Assembly: GCA_903834925.1 (NCBI GenBank)
Contig: CAILLA010000039.1
Coordinates: 1 to 64,000 of the forward strand
Direction: 5' to 3'
From: an uncultured Schlesneria sp.
GTDB lineage: Bacteria > Planctomycetota > Planctomycetia > Planctomycetales > Planctomycetaceae
Length of the DNA: 64,000 bases
Within the stretch, counting starts at the first letter, position 1, and each line of letters begins with the position of its first letter. The notes under the pieces are model-generated. The model made no database searches. It was not told the origin of the DNA and worked only from the letters and a program-made list of their open reading frames with translations. Below, piece after piece: positions 44,789 to 53,839 of this stretch. The position numbers were made by a program, and so were the translations under genes.

Positions 44789-46561
44789 GTGTTCTCAAAC
44801 TGGTTGTCAAAATCTTTCATGACGATGGCGATGGGTGCCATCCTGGGATACGGAGCCGCGAATAATCCGTTTCAAAAGCCACAGGCACAGCCTGTCGTCG
44901 CTGAAGGCTCAACTTCTCAAGCGATTAAGACGGTTGAAATCGCCCCGCTGAAATCCGAACGCCCAAGCTGCTGCGTTGGAGATCTGAGCAAAGCCGATCA
45001 AGTGGCACTCGTGAGCCATAACCAGCTTGTCGCCGCTTCGCTGGCTCAAGCTGGCAAAAAGCCGAATATCGTTGTCATCTGGGGTGACGATATCGGTGTC
45101 CACAACATCAGCGCTTATAACCATGGTATCATGGGATATCGCACTCCAAACATCGATCGTATTGCGAAAGAAGGGGCGCTATTTACCGATTCGTACGCTC
45201 AACAGAGCTGTACCGCAGGACGAGCCTCATTTATTCTCGGACAGCATCCGTTCCGTACGGGATTGCTGACAATCGGAATGCCCGGCAGTCCACATGGTAT
45301 TCCTGACTGGACTCCGACAACCGCCGACCTGCTTAAGGAACAAGGTTACGCGACTGGCCAGTTTGGTAAGAATCATCTCGGCGATCAGGATAAGCACCTG
45401 CCAACGCTGCACGGTTTCGATGAATTCTTCGGAAACCTGTACCATCTGAATGCCGAAGAAGAGCCAGAAACGTATTACTATCCAAAAGACCCCGAATTCC
45501 GCAAGAAGTTCGGTCCACGCGGTGTGCTGCATTGTAAGGCTGACGGCAAAGGCGGACAGACGATCAAGGATACCGGTCCGCTGACCGTGAAGCGAATGGA
45601 AACCATCGACGAAGAAGTTCATGCCAACGCGATGGATTTCGTTGATCGAAATGTCAAGGAAAAGAAGCCTTTCTTCCTGTGGTACAACAGCACCCGCATG
45701 CACGTCTGGACGCATCTCAAGAAAGCGTCCGAAGGAAAAACCGGCATCGGACTTTATCCCGATGGCATGGTCGAACACGACGGCTTCGTCGGTGAAGTCC
45801 TGAAGAAACTTGACGACCTCGGTATCGCTGATAACACCATCGTGGTTTACGGTACCGATAACGGAGCGGAAACCGCATCATGGCCTGACGGTGGTATCAC
45901 GCCGTTCCACGGTGAAAAAGGAACAACCTGGGAAGGTGGCCTTCGCGTGCCGATGATCGTTCGCTGGCCTGGCGTGATCAAGCCAGGAACCGTCGTCAAC
46001 GAAATCTTCTCACAGGAAGACTGGATGCCGACCTTCCTGGCCGCTGCGGGAGAACCGAATATCGTTGAAAAACTGGCGCAAGGTTACAAGGCCAACGGTA
46101 AGACATTCAAAATTCACGCTGACGGTTACAATTTCCTTCCTTATTTCAAAGGCGAAACGAAGAAAGGTCCTCGCGAAGAGATTCTGTACTTCGGACAGGG
46201 TGGTGAGTTGAACGCAGTCCGCTGGAGAGACTGGAAAGTTAACTTCGCTGTTGTCGACGGAAATATTGCGACAGGAACACGCAAGGTGACTGGTTGGCCA
46301 TTGATCGTGAACCTGAAGGCTGACCCGTACGAAAAGATGCCGCTCGAATCCAGCATGTACATGAGATGGTACGGCGACAACATCTGGTTATTCGTTCCCG
46401 TTCAGGCTCAGGTCAAGAATTTCCTCATGACAATTCCTCAGTTCCCCTTCCAGCAAGGGAGCACTCTGAATGCCGCTGGGATTAACTATCAATCTCTGAA
46501 GGCCGCAGAAGCGCTGAAGCGTTTGAATGAAATCGAAACGCTCGGTGCTCCGGGTAATTGA
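44789..46561 (+). CDS. Type I sulfatase (arylsulfatase family), paralogue 2
   Basis: A 590-aa sulfatase closely related to the one at 24534-26333. The active-site Cys141 is in CTAGR, and the metal-ligand pair is at 100-101 (WGDDIG). FGKNHLGD and GTDNGAE follow. It has the same single N-terminal hydrophobic segment (about 10-24) and the same Cys-Cys motif (61-62) with SKADQVALVSHNQLVAASL before the catalytic domain. The start is GTG at 44789 with AAGGAG 8 bases upstream. It probably depends on the FGE encoded at 26561. A strong terminator follows. Confidence 0.93.
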   Translation: MFSNWLSKSFMTMAMGAILGYGAANNPFQKPQAQPVVAEGSTSQAIKTVEIAPLKSERPSCCVGDLSKADQVALVSHNQLVAASLAQAGKKPNIVVIWGDDIGVHNISAYNHGIMGYRTPNIDRIAKEGALFTDSYAQQSCTAGRASFILGQHPFRTGLLTIGMPGSPHGIPDWTPTTADLLKEQGYATGQFGKNHLGDQDKHLPTLHGFDEFFGNLYHLNAEEEPETYYYPKDPEFRKKFGPRGVLHCKADGKGGQTIKDTGPLTVKRMETIDEEVHANAMDFVDRNVKEKKPFFLWYNSTRMHVWTHLKKASEGKTGIGLYPDGMVEHDGFVGEVLKKLDDLGIADNTIVVYGTDNGAETASWPDGGITPFHGEKGTTWEGGLRVPMIVRWPGVIKPGTVVNEIFSQEDWMPTFLAAAGEPNIVEKLAQGYKANGKTFKIHADGYNFLPYFKGETKKGPREEILYFGQGGELNAVRWRDWKVNFAVVDGNIATGTRKVTGWPLIVNLKADPYEKMPLESSMYMRWYGDNIWLFVPVQAQVKNFLMTIPQFPFQQGSTLNAAGINYQSLKAAEALKRLNEIETLGAPGN

Positions 46562-46700
46562 CGTGTGATTGTTCGCGTGACTGACCGAGTGCCTGGCCCG
46601 GTTCGTCACGCGACACGGGGATGTCCCATATCGGGTTTCGTTTTGAGACGCCCCCGAAGTGAATGCGACGTTTGTCGCTCACGCGAAATCAGCAACACGC

Positions 46701-46743
46701 AACGAGGAGTGCCTCTGATAAAGACGGCACTCCTCGTTTTTTT
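46701..46743 (+). terminator. Rho-independent terminator after the sulfatase
   Basis: The stem AACGAGGAGTGCC with GGCACTCCTCGTT (46701-46713 with 46726-46738), 12-base loop, runs into seven T. It separates the sulfatase from the HAD/2H gene. Confidence 0.92.
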
Positions 46744-46768
46744 CAACCTTCTCATCCGGAGCCAACCC

Positions 46769-48379
46769 ATGAAAACGCTCTCGATTACAATCGTCGGACT
46801 ACTGTTCGCGGTGAGCGCGTTCGCCGCTGATCCACTGCCGACATGGAATGAAGGTACGGCCAAACGGTCGGTTATCAATTTCGTCGAAAAAGTGACTAAG
46901 GAAGGCTCGCCGGACTTCGTGCCTGCGGCAGAGCGTATCGCGACCTTTGACAATGACGGAACGCTCTGGTGCGAGAAGCCGCTTCCAGTGCAGCTGTTCT
47001 TCGCCCTCGACCGAGTCAAGGCGCTCGCACATCAACATCCGGAGTGGGAGGACAAGGAACCGTTCGCTTCTTTGCTCAAGCGTGATCTGAAAGCCGCCGC
47101 CACCGGTGGCGAACACGCGATCATGGAACTCCTCATGGCCACACACACGGGCATGACCACGGCGGAGTTCGAACAGATCGTGAAGGACTGGATCACGACC
47201 GCGAAGCATCCAACGACCGGCAAACGCTTCAGCGAAATGACCTACCAGCCGATGCTTGAAGTGCTGGCCTATCTGCGTGCGAACGGCTTCAAGAACTACA
47301 TCGTGTCGGGTGGCGGCATTGAGTTCATGCGCCCGTGGGCAGAAGCGGCGTACGGCATCCCACCCGAACAGGTCATCGGCAGTAGCGTGAAGACGAAGTT
47401 CGAGCTGCGCAACGGCCAGCCGGTCATCGTGCGTTTGCCGGAGTTGAATTTCATCGACGACAAGGGAGGCAAGCCCGTCGGCATCAATCAGCATATCGGC
47501 CGCCGACCGATCGCGGCGTTTGGCAACTCGGATGGCGATCTCCAGATGATGCAGTATGTCGGTGCCGGTAGCGGCAAACGATTCTGCCTCTACGTTCACC
47601 ATGACGATCCCCAGCGTGAATTCGCCTACGACCGCGCGGACCATCTCGCCAAACTCGACAAAGGTCTCGACGAATCCGCCATCAAGGGCTGGACCGTCGC
47701 CAGCATGAAGAATGACTGGAAGACTGTTTTCTCTGCCGCGCAGTCGGAGATCACCGCGATCGACATCTTGCTGAAGCCGGATGAGACGATGCTTAAGCAT
47801 TCCGCACTCAACAACGCTCGCCTGCTGACAGTCTTCCCGAAAGGCTTCCCCCTGGATGCGGAACACATGCCGCATATCACGATGCTGCAGTGTTTCGTCC
47901 GCACGGCAGATCTCGACAAAGTCTATGCCGCCGAGGAAAAAGTTCTCGCCGCCGCCAATGTGAACGCGATGAAGCTCGAGGCGTTCAAGTTCTACTATGC
48001 TCCGGGCGGCCCACTGGGTGTCGCAGGCATTTGCGCGAAGCCAACGCCGGACATCGTCAAGTTGCAGGCAGAAATCATAGCTGCCGCGAAGCCGTTCATG
48101 GTCAATGCCGGCCCGATCGGTGCTTTCGCTGCCCCGCACAACGATCCCGCCACGGACGAGGCCCTCATCAACTATGTTTCGACATTCGTGCCGAAAATGT
48201 CGGGCGAAAACTTCAATCCGCACGTCAGCACCGGCGTCGCTCCGAAAGAATACCTCGATATGATGCTCGCCGAGCCATTTGAGAAGTTCATCTCCTCTCC
48301 AGCAGGTGCGGCGGTTTATCAACTGGGGCCTTACGGCACTGCCGCAAGGAAACTCAAAGAATGGGATTTGAAGCGTTGA
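46769..48379 (+). CDS. Exported HAD-superfamily hydrolase fused to a 2H (2'-5' RNA ligase-like) phosphoesterase domain
   Basis: A 536-aa exported protein (signal peptide 1-20, ending AFA-A). Residues 50-320 are a HAD-superfamily phosphatase related to phosphoserine phosphatase: motif I is DNDGT (61-65), motif II a Ser-Gly segment (IVSGGG, 178-183) and motif IV GNSDGD (252-257). Residues 328-536 read as a 2H phosphoesterase domain with H369-I-T371 and H485-V-S487, the two HxT/S motifs that form the active site of LigT/2'-5' RNA ligase-like enzymes. The base composition looks richer in GC than its neighbours. The ATG at 46769 begins the signal peptide; the upstream in-frame extension crosses the terminator. 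The substrate is unknown. The 2H call rests on motifs and should be tested by profile search. Confidence 0.8.
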   Translation: MKTLSITIVGLLFAVSAFAADPLPTWNEGTAKRSVINFVEKVTKEGSPDFVPAAERIATFDNDGTLWCEKPLPVQLFFALDRVKALAHQHPEWEDKEPFASLLKRDLKAAATGGEHAIMELLMATHTGMTTAEFEQIVKDWITTAKHPTTGKRFSEMTYQPMLEVLAYLRANGFKNYIVSGGGIEFMRPWAEAAYGIPPEQVIGSSVKTKFELRNGQPVIVRLPELNFIDDKGGKPVGINQHIGRRPIAAFGNSDGDLQMMQYVGAGSGKRFCLYVHHDDPQREFAYDRADHLAKLDKGLDESAIKGWTVASMKNDWKTVFSAAQSEITAIDILLKPDETMLKHSALNNARLLTVFPKGFPLDAEHMPHITMLQCFVRTADLDKVYAAEEKVLAAANVNAMKLEAFKFYYAPGGPLGVAGICAKPTPDIVKLQAEIIAAAKPFMVNAGPIGAFAAPHNDPATDEALINYVSTFVPKMSGENFNPHVSTGVAPKEYLDMMLAEPFEKFISSPAGAAVYQLGPYGTAARKLKEWDLKR

Positions 48380-48579
48380 GGCACCATGACCAGAATCGTC
48401 TTAATACCTTGAAAAATTCGTTCGCTTCGAAAGCAGGAGTTTTCGGGCGTAATCGCCATCATCCTGCCGCTTGGTTCGGTGAATGAGTTGGATGGTTCGG
48501 AACCTGTTCCCATTACGCCTGATCGTGTTAAGCCGTTTTGAGGCGTCACCGACACCGACATCGCCGAAAGGAAACCTAT

Positions 48580-48984
48580 ATGAGCAGACGCTTTTTCAGC
48601 CGCACCGTTCAGCCTTTTTTTCTGTTCACAGGCGCAGGAACAGCGTTGGTTGGGCTTTATGCCGTCTTGCCCTCTTGGGCCATGCCCAATGTGGCCAGAT
48701 TGCCATACATGCAAGAGTACACGATTATCATCCAGCATTAGGGAATCATGGTAGGGCTGATGGGCGTTGCCACGATGCTTGCGGCGCTGGTTCCACAATG
48801 GCGGGTTCCGATCGTGCTCTACAGCGCCCTGGAAAAATCGTTCATGGTCTGGCTCGTACTTTCGAACGTCCAGAACTCTTTCGCAAATGGATTCTGGATT
48901 CCCTTCGTGCTTGATTCCACGGTTGTAATTTACACGATCGGTTATTTCGCGGTCTGTGGATTTCGTCCGTCATCGACAGACTGA
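48580..48984 (+). pseudogene. Small membrane protein gene interrupted by an in-frame amber codon
   Basis: An ATG at 48580 (after AAAGGAAA) opens a frame that reads MSRRFFSRTVQPFFLF to ...EYTIIIQH, then meets TAG at 48739-48741, and continues in the same frame as GIMVGLMGVATMLAAL to 48984. Read through, it makes a single 134-aa protein with about four membrane segments. A Trp (TGG) at the stop position would restore QHWGIMVGL, so a TGG-to-TAG mutation is the simplest explanation. A restart at the ATG of 48748 is possible. The family is not named, though the organisation resembles small four-helix membrane proteins. Confidence 0.82.
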
Positions 48985-49013
48985 TGCCATCAGAAGAACA
49001 GCATAAGAGGCTA

Positions 49014-50435
49014 CTATAGTGTCAGGTTCGCCCGAATCCCGTACACGAACGAATCCTCAGCGATTCGGTTCATTCCGGGTTGGATAAACTGAATGTCCGG
49101 TGTGATATTCATCCACGGATTGATCTGGATGTTATAATACAGTTCCAGGCCGGACCCATCGGTCGGACCGAATACTGCCCGGGGGATGGGGCCGAATTGA
49201 TTGCTTGCACCGACATAGTACCAGCCAACACCGAACTTGTCCCCTTTCCCTTGTCGCACGGGACTATCACCACCGATACCGGCACTCAAAAAGTAGCGGA
49301 CCGGAGTCGGATTGCCATCGCTGATTGATGCTCGTCCGAATAACCCCCAGCCTTTGTTCTTAGTATTTGCGAACTGGACCAGGTATTGGTCGCAGCCATA
49401 GTAAAGCGTGTAGGAATTATTGAGGGTCGGCGATCCAGGCGTCGTTGGCTCAGGATAAACACCTGGCGGAGGCTCGTTAAAAGCCAGGTTGTCCAGTGGT
49501 TTGTGCTTCCAAATTCCACCGATGTGGTGTTCGCCCTTCATATCGAAGAAATTCGTATTCAAGCTGATCTCGGAGCCCATGATAATCCCTTTCGAGAAAA
49601 CATTGTTCACCGGCAGGCCTTGTTGCGTATAGTCTGAGGGGTCCCAGATGTATCCTTTAATCAAACCCCACTTTTGGGGTGAAACGAATCCTGCGGTATA
49701 TGAACTGTAGGGCAGTCCTAACAGAAACGAGGGGTTCGCGATCAGGGCCTGATTGATAAACTGGTTTGTTCCATCGCCTCCGGCAAATATGTCCTGGTCG
49801 GCCGCACCAAGGACGTCCTTCTTACCCGCAAAGACCACCAGGTTTTGAGAAAGTGGCTGCGTAAAAAGGAAGTTGGTGAGGTAAGGAATACCGGGGTTGT
49901 CTGGATTACTGGGTGGAAGTGCAGCCGGGAAGATTGTCGGGGCAAACGCTCCACTGTTCGCGCTGACGTTGGCGTATTGTCCGTACCAGTTCTCAGCACG
50001 GACCAGCAAAGTCCCTTTGGGCATTCCCCCGAATTTTTCGAGGTCCAAAAGCATGTCGTATTCGCCGCGACCGGTATATTTAAACGTGTTCCCCAGAGCG
50101 AGTGGAGGTGGTGGCGGAGTGTTAATCCCGCCGTCGATGCCGAAGGCAAATTGTGTGGAACGTCCTGCGAACGTGATCCCGGATTTCTGCAAACTTGACC
50201 TGAGTCCACCCCAGTCGCCCGTCAGTGTTGAGCGACTCCAGAAATCATCGTCAGAGTTCGCGATTGCTCCTGCGGTCCCCTCACCGGGGGAAAAGCCATA
50301 GCCCATCGCGTCATTGATCGTATTAGGAGTTTCGATCTGTTGCATCATGGGTTGCGCAAGAACGTACCCAGAAGGCGCACACAGTATGGCCACCAGCAGG
50401 CAATACATAAGAACTGATCTGATGTTAGTTCGCAT
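49014..50435 (-). CDS. OprB-family carbohydrate-selective porin 1
   Basis: A 473-aa outer-membrane porin of the OprB (carbohydrate-selective porin) family. A signal peptide (1-27, ending VLA) precedes the family-typical LTGDWGGLRSSLQKSGI (near 72-88). The C-terminal half has WGLFGRASISDG and the last strand ends in a hydrophobic residue (RANLTL), as in beta-barrels. It is one of three tandem paralogues on this strand, the most divergent of the three. The sugar or other solute passed is unknown. Confidence 0.9.
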   Translation of the reverse strand: MRTNIRSVLMYCLLVAILCAPSGYVLAQPMMQQIETPNTINDAMGYGFSPGEGTAGAIANSDDDFWSRSTLTGDWGGLRSSLQKSGITFAGRSTQFAFGIDGGINTPPPPPLALGNTFKYTGRGEYDMLLDLEKFGGMPKGTLLVRAENWYGQYANVSANSGAFAPTIFPAALPPSNPDNPGIPYLTNFLFTQPLSQNLVVFAGKKDVLGAADQDIFAGGDGTNQFINQALIANPSFLLGLPYSSYTAGFVSPQKWGLIKGYIWDPSDYTQQGLPVNNVFSKGIIMGSEISLNTNFFDMKGEHHIGGIWKHKPLDNLAFNEPPPGVYPEPTTPGSPTLNNSYTLYYGCDQYLVQFANTKNKGWGLFGRASISDGNPTPVRYFLSAGIGGDSPVRQGKGDKFGVGWYYVGASNQFGPIPRAVFGPTDGSGLELYYNIQINPWMNITPDIQFIQPGMNRIAEDSFVYGIRANLTL

Positions 50436-50695
50436 TCGTCACTCACCGATCCGTGGAATGAGTATTAATGTGAAAAGATCTTCCACTCAAAAGAGATCAA
50501 TCGACCTGTATGGCAAAAAAGTTTGTATGAAACCCAGAGAGAAGACATCGCCTCCGGGGCTCAAAATCTAATTCTTTGTTTATCTGATACGACCCACACA
50601 AGCTATTATCGCCAGGGACACCGGCAAGATGCAGATTCGGCAGGAACTGCGTTTTGAATTGGACATTGGATTCAACATTCAGAAACGCCGACGTT

Positions 50696-52135
50696 TCAGA
50701 AGTCGATCTTTGCCCGCACCCCAGCCACAAATGATGTGTCTGCACGTTGTTTGTAGGGATCAATCACCTGCACGTCAGGTGTGATATGGAACCACTGCGA
50801 AACGGCGATGTTATAAAACAGCTCGATACCCTCTTCGTTTTTCAGAGGCAATAAATCCGGAGCCGCGTTCTTGAGTACGTTGCTGACGGCCAGGTAGTAA
50901 TAGCCGATTCCAAATGTGTCTTGCACCCGACCTTGAATTGGACTGGAACCGCTGATCCCCAGCGTCGCAAAAAAGCGGTCTGGGTTAGGGTTGCCATCGG
51001 ATAATCCTAAGTCGCCAAACACACCCCAGACCTTTTTCGAGTCGTTCGGTGACACCCAAATTGCCTGGTCAAAATTGTAGGTCAGCGACCATGAACCCGT
51101 TGACTTAGGAAACAAATACCCTGGTCCGAGGATGGGGTCGTTATAAGGCGTTGGCTGAAGTTCCGAATATCTTCCCGTGCTGTAGGACCCGGCCACACCC
51201 TGGTGGCCCGGTCGGTCGAAGAACCGCGTTGGAATATTGAGTGCGGCTAAAATCGTCGCGCCGTTGCTGAATAGCGTGTCCAAACCGCTGACAGTCGGCG
51301 TATTGTTCGTGTCGATCACTGACACAGAAAAGATATGTTGATGATTCTGGTAATAAACGAATCCTGCCCCGTACGTAGAATAAGGGACCGTGCGACCATA
51401 CACGGGGTTAAACATCATTGAGGTATTTAAGAACCCGTTCAGTCCAGTCGCCTCCGTGAGCGGCTGAACAAACGTGTCGAACATGTTCAGTCGACCGCCG
51501 TAGACAAGCAAGTCTTCAGACAGATACTGTGACAATTTGAAGGCTGTTAATGCAGTAACAGTCCCCGTTGGTTGTGGAAACACCATCATCAGGTTCACCG
51601 GCAACAACGCACCAGTGAGAAGGTCAGCGGTTTGTCCGTAACGGGTTTCACCATGAAGTGAAACCGAAAACCCGCGCCACAGTCCTGCCTTCTCGCCATC
51701 GAGATTAAGGAAATAGTCGTTACGTCCGCCGTAACGAAATCCCTGCTGAAGCCCACCCGAGGCAACGCCTTGATAATACTGGGTCGTACTCGCGTCGAAG
51801 TTCACCCCGTTTTCGATCAGTTCTGATCGAGTGCCCAACCAGTCTCCTGTGAGCTTCGTTCGGTCAAAGCAACGCGGATCTGCCTGGCCTGAAGGCGACT
51901 GAATCGGGAGCGACTGCGCCGGTAAGGGTGTCAGGGTCGGTACGATCGCGTCCGGAGATCCAATGTAATTGACGCGCAGGAAATCCGGTGATCCGAGTGT
52001 TGCGGATTCCGATGGAGCCTGCTGGATCGACTCTCCATCGGGGACTTGAGCGGTCGCCACGAGAGCGAAGCAGGCGACAATTGCTGCAAGGCTCAGCGAT
52101 ATTGCGATCTGCGATATTCGAATCCGCGATCGCAT
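50696..52135 (-). CDS. OprB-family carbohydrate-selective porin 2
   Basis: A 479-aa OprB-type porin closely related to the next gene. It has a signal peptide, LTGDWLGTRSELIENGVNF, a run of beta-barrel strands and a C-terminal RAKIDF. The ATG at 52135 is chosen because AAGGGGA stands about 9 bases upstream; an in-frame start at 52273 would read through the inverted repeat element at 52223-52346 and is not credible. Between this gene and porin 1 lie 260 bases in which I see nothing defined. Confidence 0.9.
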   Translation of the reverse strand: MRSRIRISQIAISLSLAAIVACFALVATAQVPDGESIQQAPSESATLGSPDFLRVNYIGSPDAIVPTLTPLPAQSLPIQSPSGQADPRCFDRTKLTGDWLGTRSELIENGVNFDASTTQYYQGVASGGLQQGFRYGGRNDYFLNLDGEKAGLWRGFSVSLHGETRYGQTADLLTGALLPVNLMMVFPQPTGTVTALTAFKLSQYLSEDLLVYGGRLNMFDTFVQPLTEATGLNGFLNTSMMFNPVYGRTVPYSTYGAGFVYYQNHQHIFSVSVIDTNNTPTVSGLDTLFSNGATILAALNIPTRFFDRPGHQGVAGSYSTGRYSELQPTPYNDPILGPGYLFPKSTGSWSLTYNFDQAIWVSPNDSKKVWGVFGDLGLSDGNPNPDRFFATLGISGSSPIQGRVQDTFGIGYYYLAVSNVLKNAAPDLLPLKNEEGIELFYNIAVSQWFHITPDVQVIDPYKQRADTSFVAGVRAKIDF

Positions 52136-52222
52136 AGCGAAACGTCCCCTTATTGAAATCCCCGGCACCATTCTTATGCAAAGTCGTGAAGAGAGTTTTT
52201 CATCACGACCGCACACCAACGC

Positions 52223-52346
52223 AACCCCACCCCCTCTACGGGGGTGGTTACAGGGCTTTTGCACCAGGATCATCTGCTGAGACCAGGACTGATTTCAGCC
52301 ACTAGGGCAAAGGCCCGTTAACCACCCCCGCAGAGGGGGTGGGGTT
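52223..52346. repeat. Long imperfect inverted repeat between porin genes (MITE-like)
   Basis: Two 28-base arms (52223-52250 and 52319-52346) match in reverse complement at 27 of 28 positions. They run AACCCCACCCCC-TCTACGGG-GGTGGTTA and its partner, and pairing continues loosely inward for about 16 bases. The whole 124-base unit could form a long hairpin and lies between two minus-strand porin genes. No coding capacity or clear target duplication was found. Confidence 0.85.
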
Positions 52347-52387
52347 TCGTTTAGATTGGGTACGTGGTCTATTTCCTTCACGATCGA

Positions 52388-53839
52388 TCAGAAATCGATC
52401 TTCGCTCGTACGCCCGCCACAAATGCGTTGTCGACACGCTGCCGGAACGGGTCGAGTACCTGAAGATCAGGTGTCACATGGAACCACGGCGTGACTGCGT
52501 AGTTGTAGAACAGCTCAACCCCCTGCTCATTCTTCAACGGCAGCAATACTGGGTGGAGATCCTTCAAAGCGTTGGACACGTCAAGATAGTAATAGCCGGC
52601 TCCAAAAGTGTCTTGCGTTCGTCGTTGGAAAGGACTCGTTCCGCTCAGGCCGATGTTATAGAACGATCGAATGGGATTCGGATTTCCATCCGAAACTCCG
52701 ATGTTTCCGAACACCCCCCAAACCTTTTTCGGATCGGTGGGTGATACGTAAAGCGCCTGATCAAAATTGTAGTTGAGAGACCATGAGCTCGATTGAGTTG
52801 TCGTCTTGAGTCCTAATCCGGTGATAGGGTCTAAATACGGAGTCGGCTGAAGATCGGTGTAAGCTCCGTTACTGTAAGACCCAATCAGTCCCTGGTGGCC
52901 TGGAAGATTCAAAAATTTCGTAGGAATGTTTAACTGTCCAAGCAATGTGATGCCGTTGGCAAATAACGAGTCCTTGATTCCAATCGTGGTCGGGACGTTA
53001 TTGGTATCAAGAATGGCAACCGAAAGAATCGGCTCAAAGTTCTGTAAGACGGCGAATCCCGCTCCGTAGGTCGAGTAAGGTGCAGTGCGGGCCAGAATTG
53101 GAGGGAACATGAACGACGCATTCATAAATCCCGTGTTCTGAGTTGCACCTGTCAATGGTTGACTGAAGCTGTCGAGCAAGTTCAGTCGTCCACCGAAGAC
53201 CAGAAAGTTTTCCGATAGAAACTGGGTTACTTTGACGGCGGTCAAGCCTTCGACGGTCCCACCTGGTTGGGGAAGCAGCATCATCAGGTTGGCAGGCATT
53301 AACGCGCCTGTTTGCTGATTAATTGAATTCCCGTAGCGACTTTCCTCGTGCAAGGTAACAAACAAGCCCTTCCACAAGCCCGCCTTCTCTCCGTCAACAT
53401 TCAGGTACAGGTCATTGCGTCCACCGTACTGGAAGTTTTGATTAACTCCACCCGACGCGACACCCTGGTAATACTGTGTATTGCTGAAGTCGATCGTATA
53501 CCCGGCGTCCCTCAGATCATTACGTGTACCACCCCAACCGCCGGTCAATTTCGTTCGCGTCGATAGCGGACCGCCGAAAGGAGGTGCGGCTGGCGGCGCT
53601 GACGCCGCAGGCGCTGTAATCGGTACCATCTGCAAAGGCGTTAATGTCGGTACAATCGGCTGACTTCCCGCATTCGGTTGGGAGTCAAACAGGATTGGCG
53701 TCTGATTCGTCACCGAAGTTGGTGCCGGCGCGTCATCGTACGGCACCTGAGCAGACGCATTGATTGACAGACTTGTTGCGGCAATTCCAGCGAGTAGAAC
53801 ACGAACCGCACAACGCGAAAACCGAAAACCTAACGGCAT
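52388..53839 (-). CDS. OprB-family carbohydrate-selective porin 3
   Basis: A 483-aa OprB-type porin, the first gene of the tandem on this strand. A signal peptide (ending INASA) precedes LTGGWGGTRNDLRDAGYTIDF and barrel segments, ending RAKIDF like porin 2. GGAGG is 7 bases upstream of the ATG at 53839, which fixes the start. Porins 2 and 3 share long segments (YQGVASGG, GGRNDYFLN/GGRNDLYLN, LNGF/MNASFMF region), so they arose by a recent duplication. Confidence 0.9.
   Translation of the reverse strand: MPLGFRFSRCAVRVLLAGIAATSLSINASAQVPYDDAPAPTSVTNQTPILFDSQPNAGSQPIVPTLTPLQMVPITAPAASAPPAAPPFGGPLSTRTKLTGGWGGTRNDLRDAGYTIDFSNTQYYQGVASGGVNQNFQYGGRNDLYLNVDGEKAGLWKGLFVTLHEESRYGNSINQQTGALMPANLMMLLPQPGGTVEGLTAVKVTQFLSENFLVFGGRLNLLDSFSQPLTGATQNTGFMNASFMFPPILARTAPYSTYGAGFAVLQNFEPILSVAILDTNNVPTTIGIKDSLFANGITLLGQLNIPTKFLNLPGHQGLIGSYSNGAYTDLQPTPYLDPITGLGLKTTTQSSSWSLNYNFDQALYVSPTDPKKVWGVFGNIGVSDGNPNPIRSFYNIGLSGTSPFQRRTQDTFGAGYYYLDVSNALKDLHPVLLPLKNEQGVELFYNYAVTPWFHVTPDLQVLDPFRQRVDNAFVAGVRAKIDF

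Noticed and set aside
46799-48322. 507-codon minus-strand frame opposite the HAD/2H gene
   Set aside because: Caused by high GC in the HAD/2H gene; no domain is recognisable, while the plus frame has HAD and 2H motifs.
48739-48741. TAG read as pyrrolysine
   Set aside because: No pyl genes or Pyl-type enzyme context is visible; a Trp-to-stop mutation explains the site more simply. Kept only as a remote alternative.
52136-52273. Longer N-terminus for porin 2
   Set aside because: It would translate the inverted repeat element, and the ATG at 52135 has a good ribosome site and begins the signal peptide.
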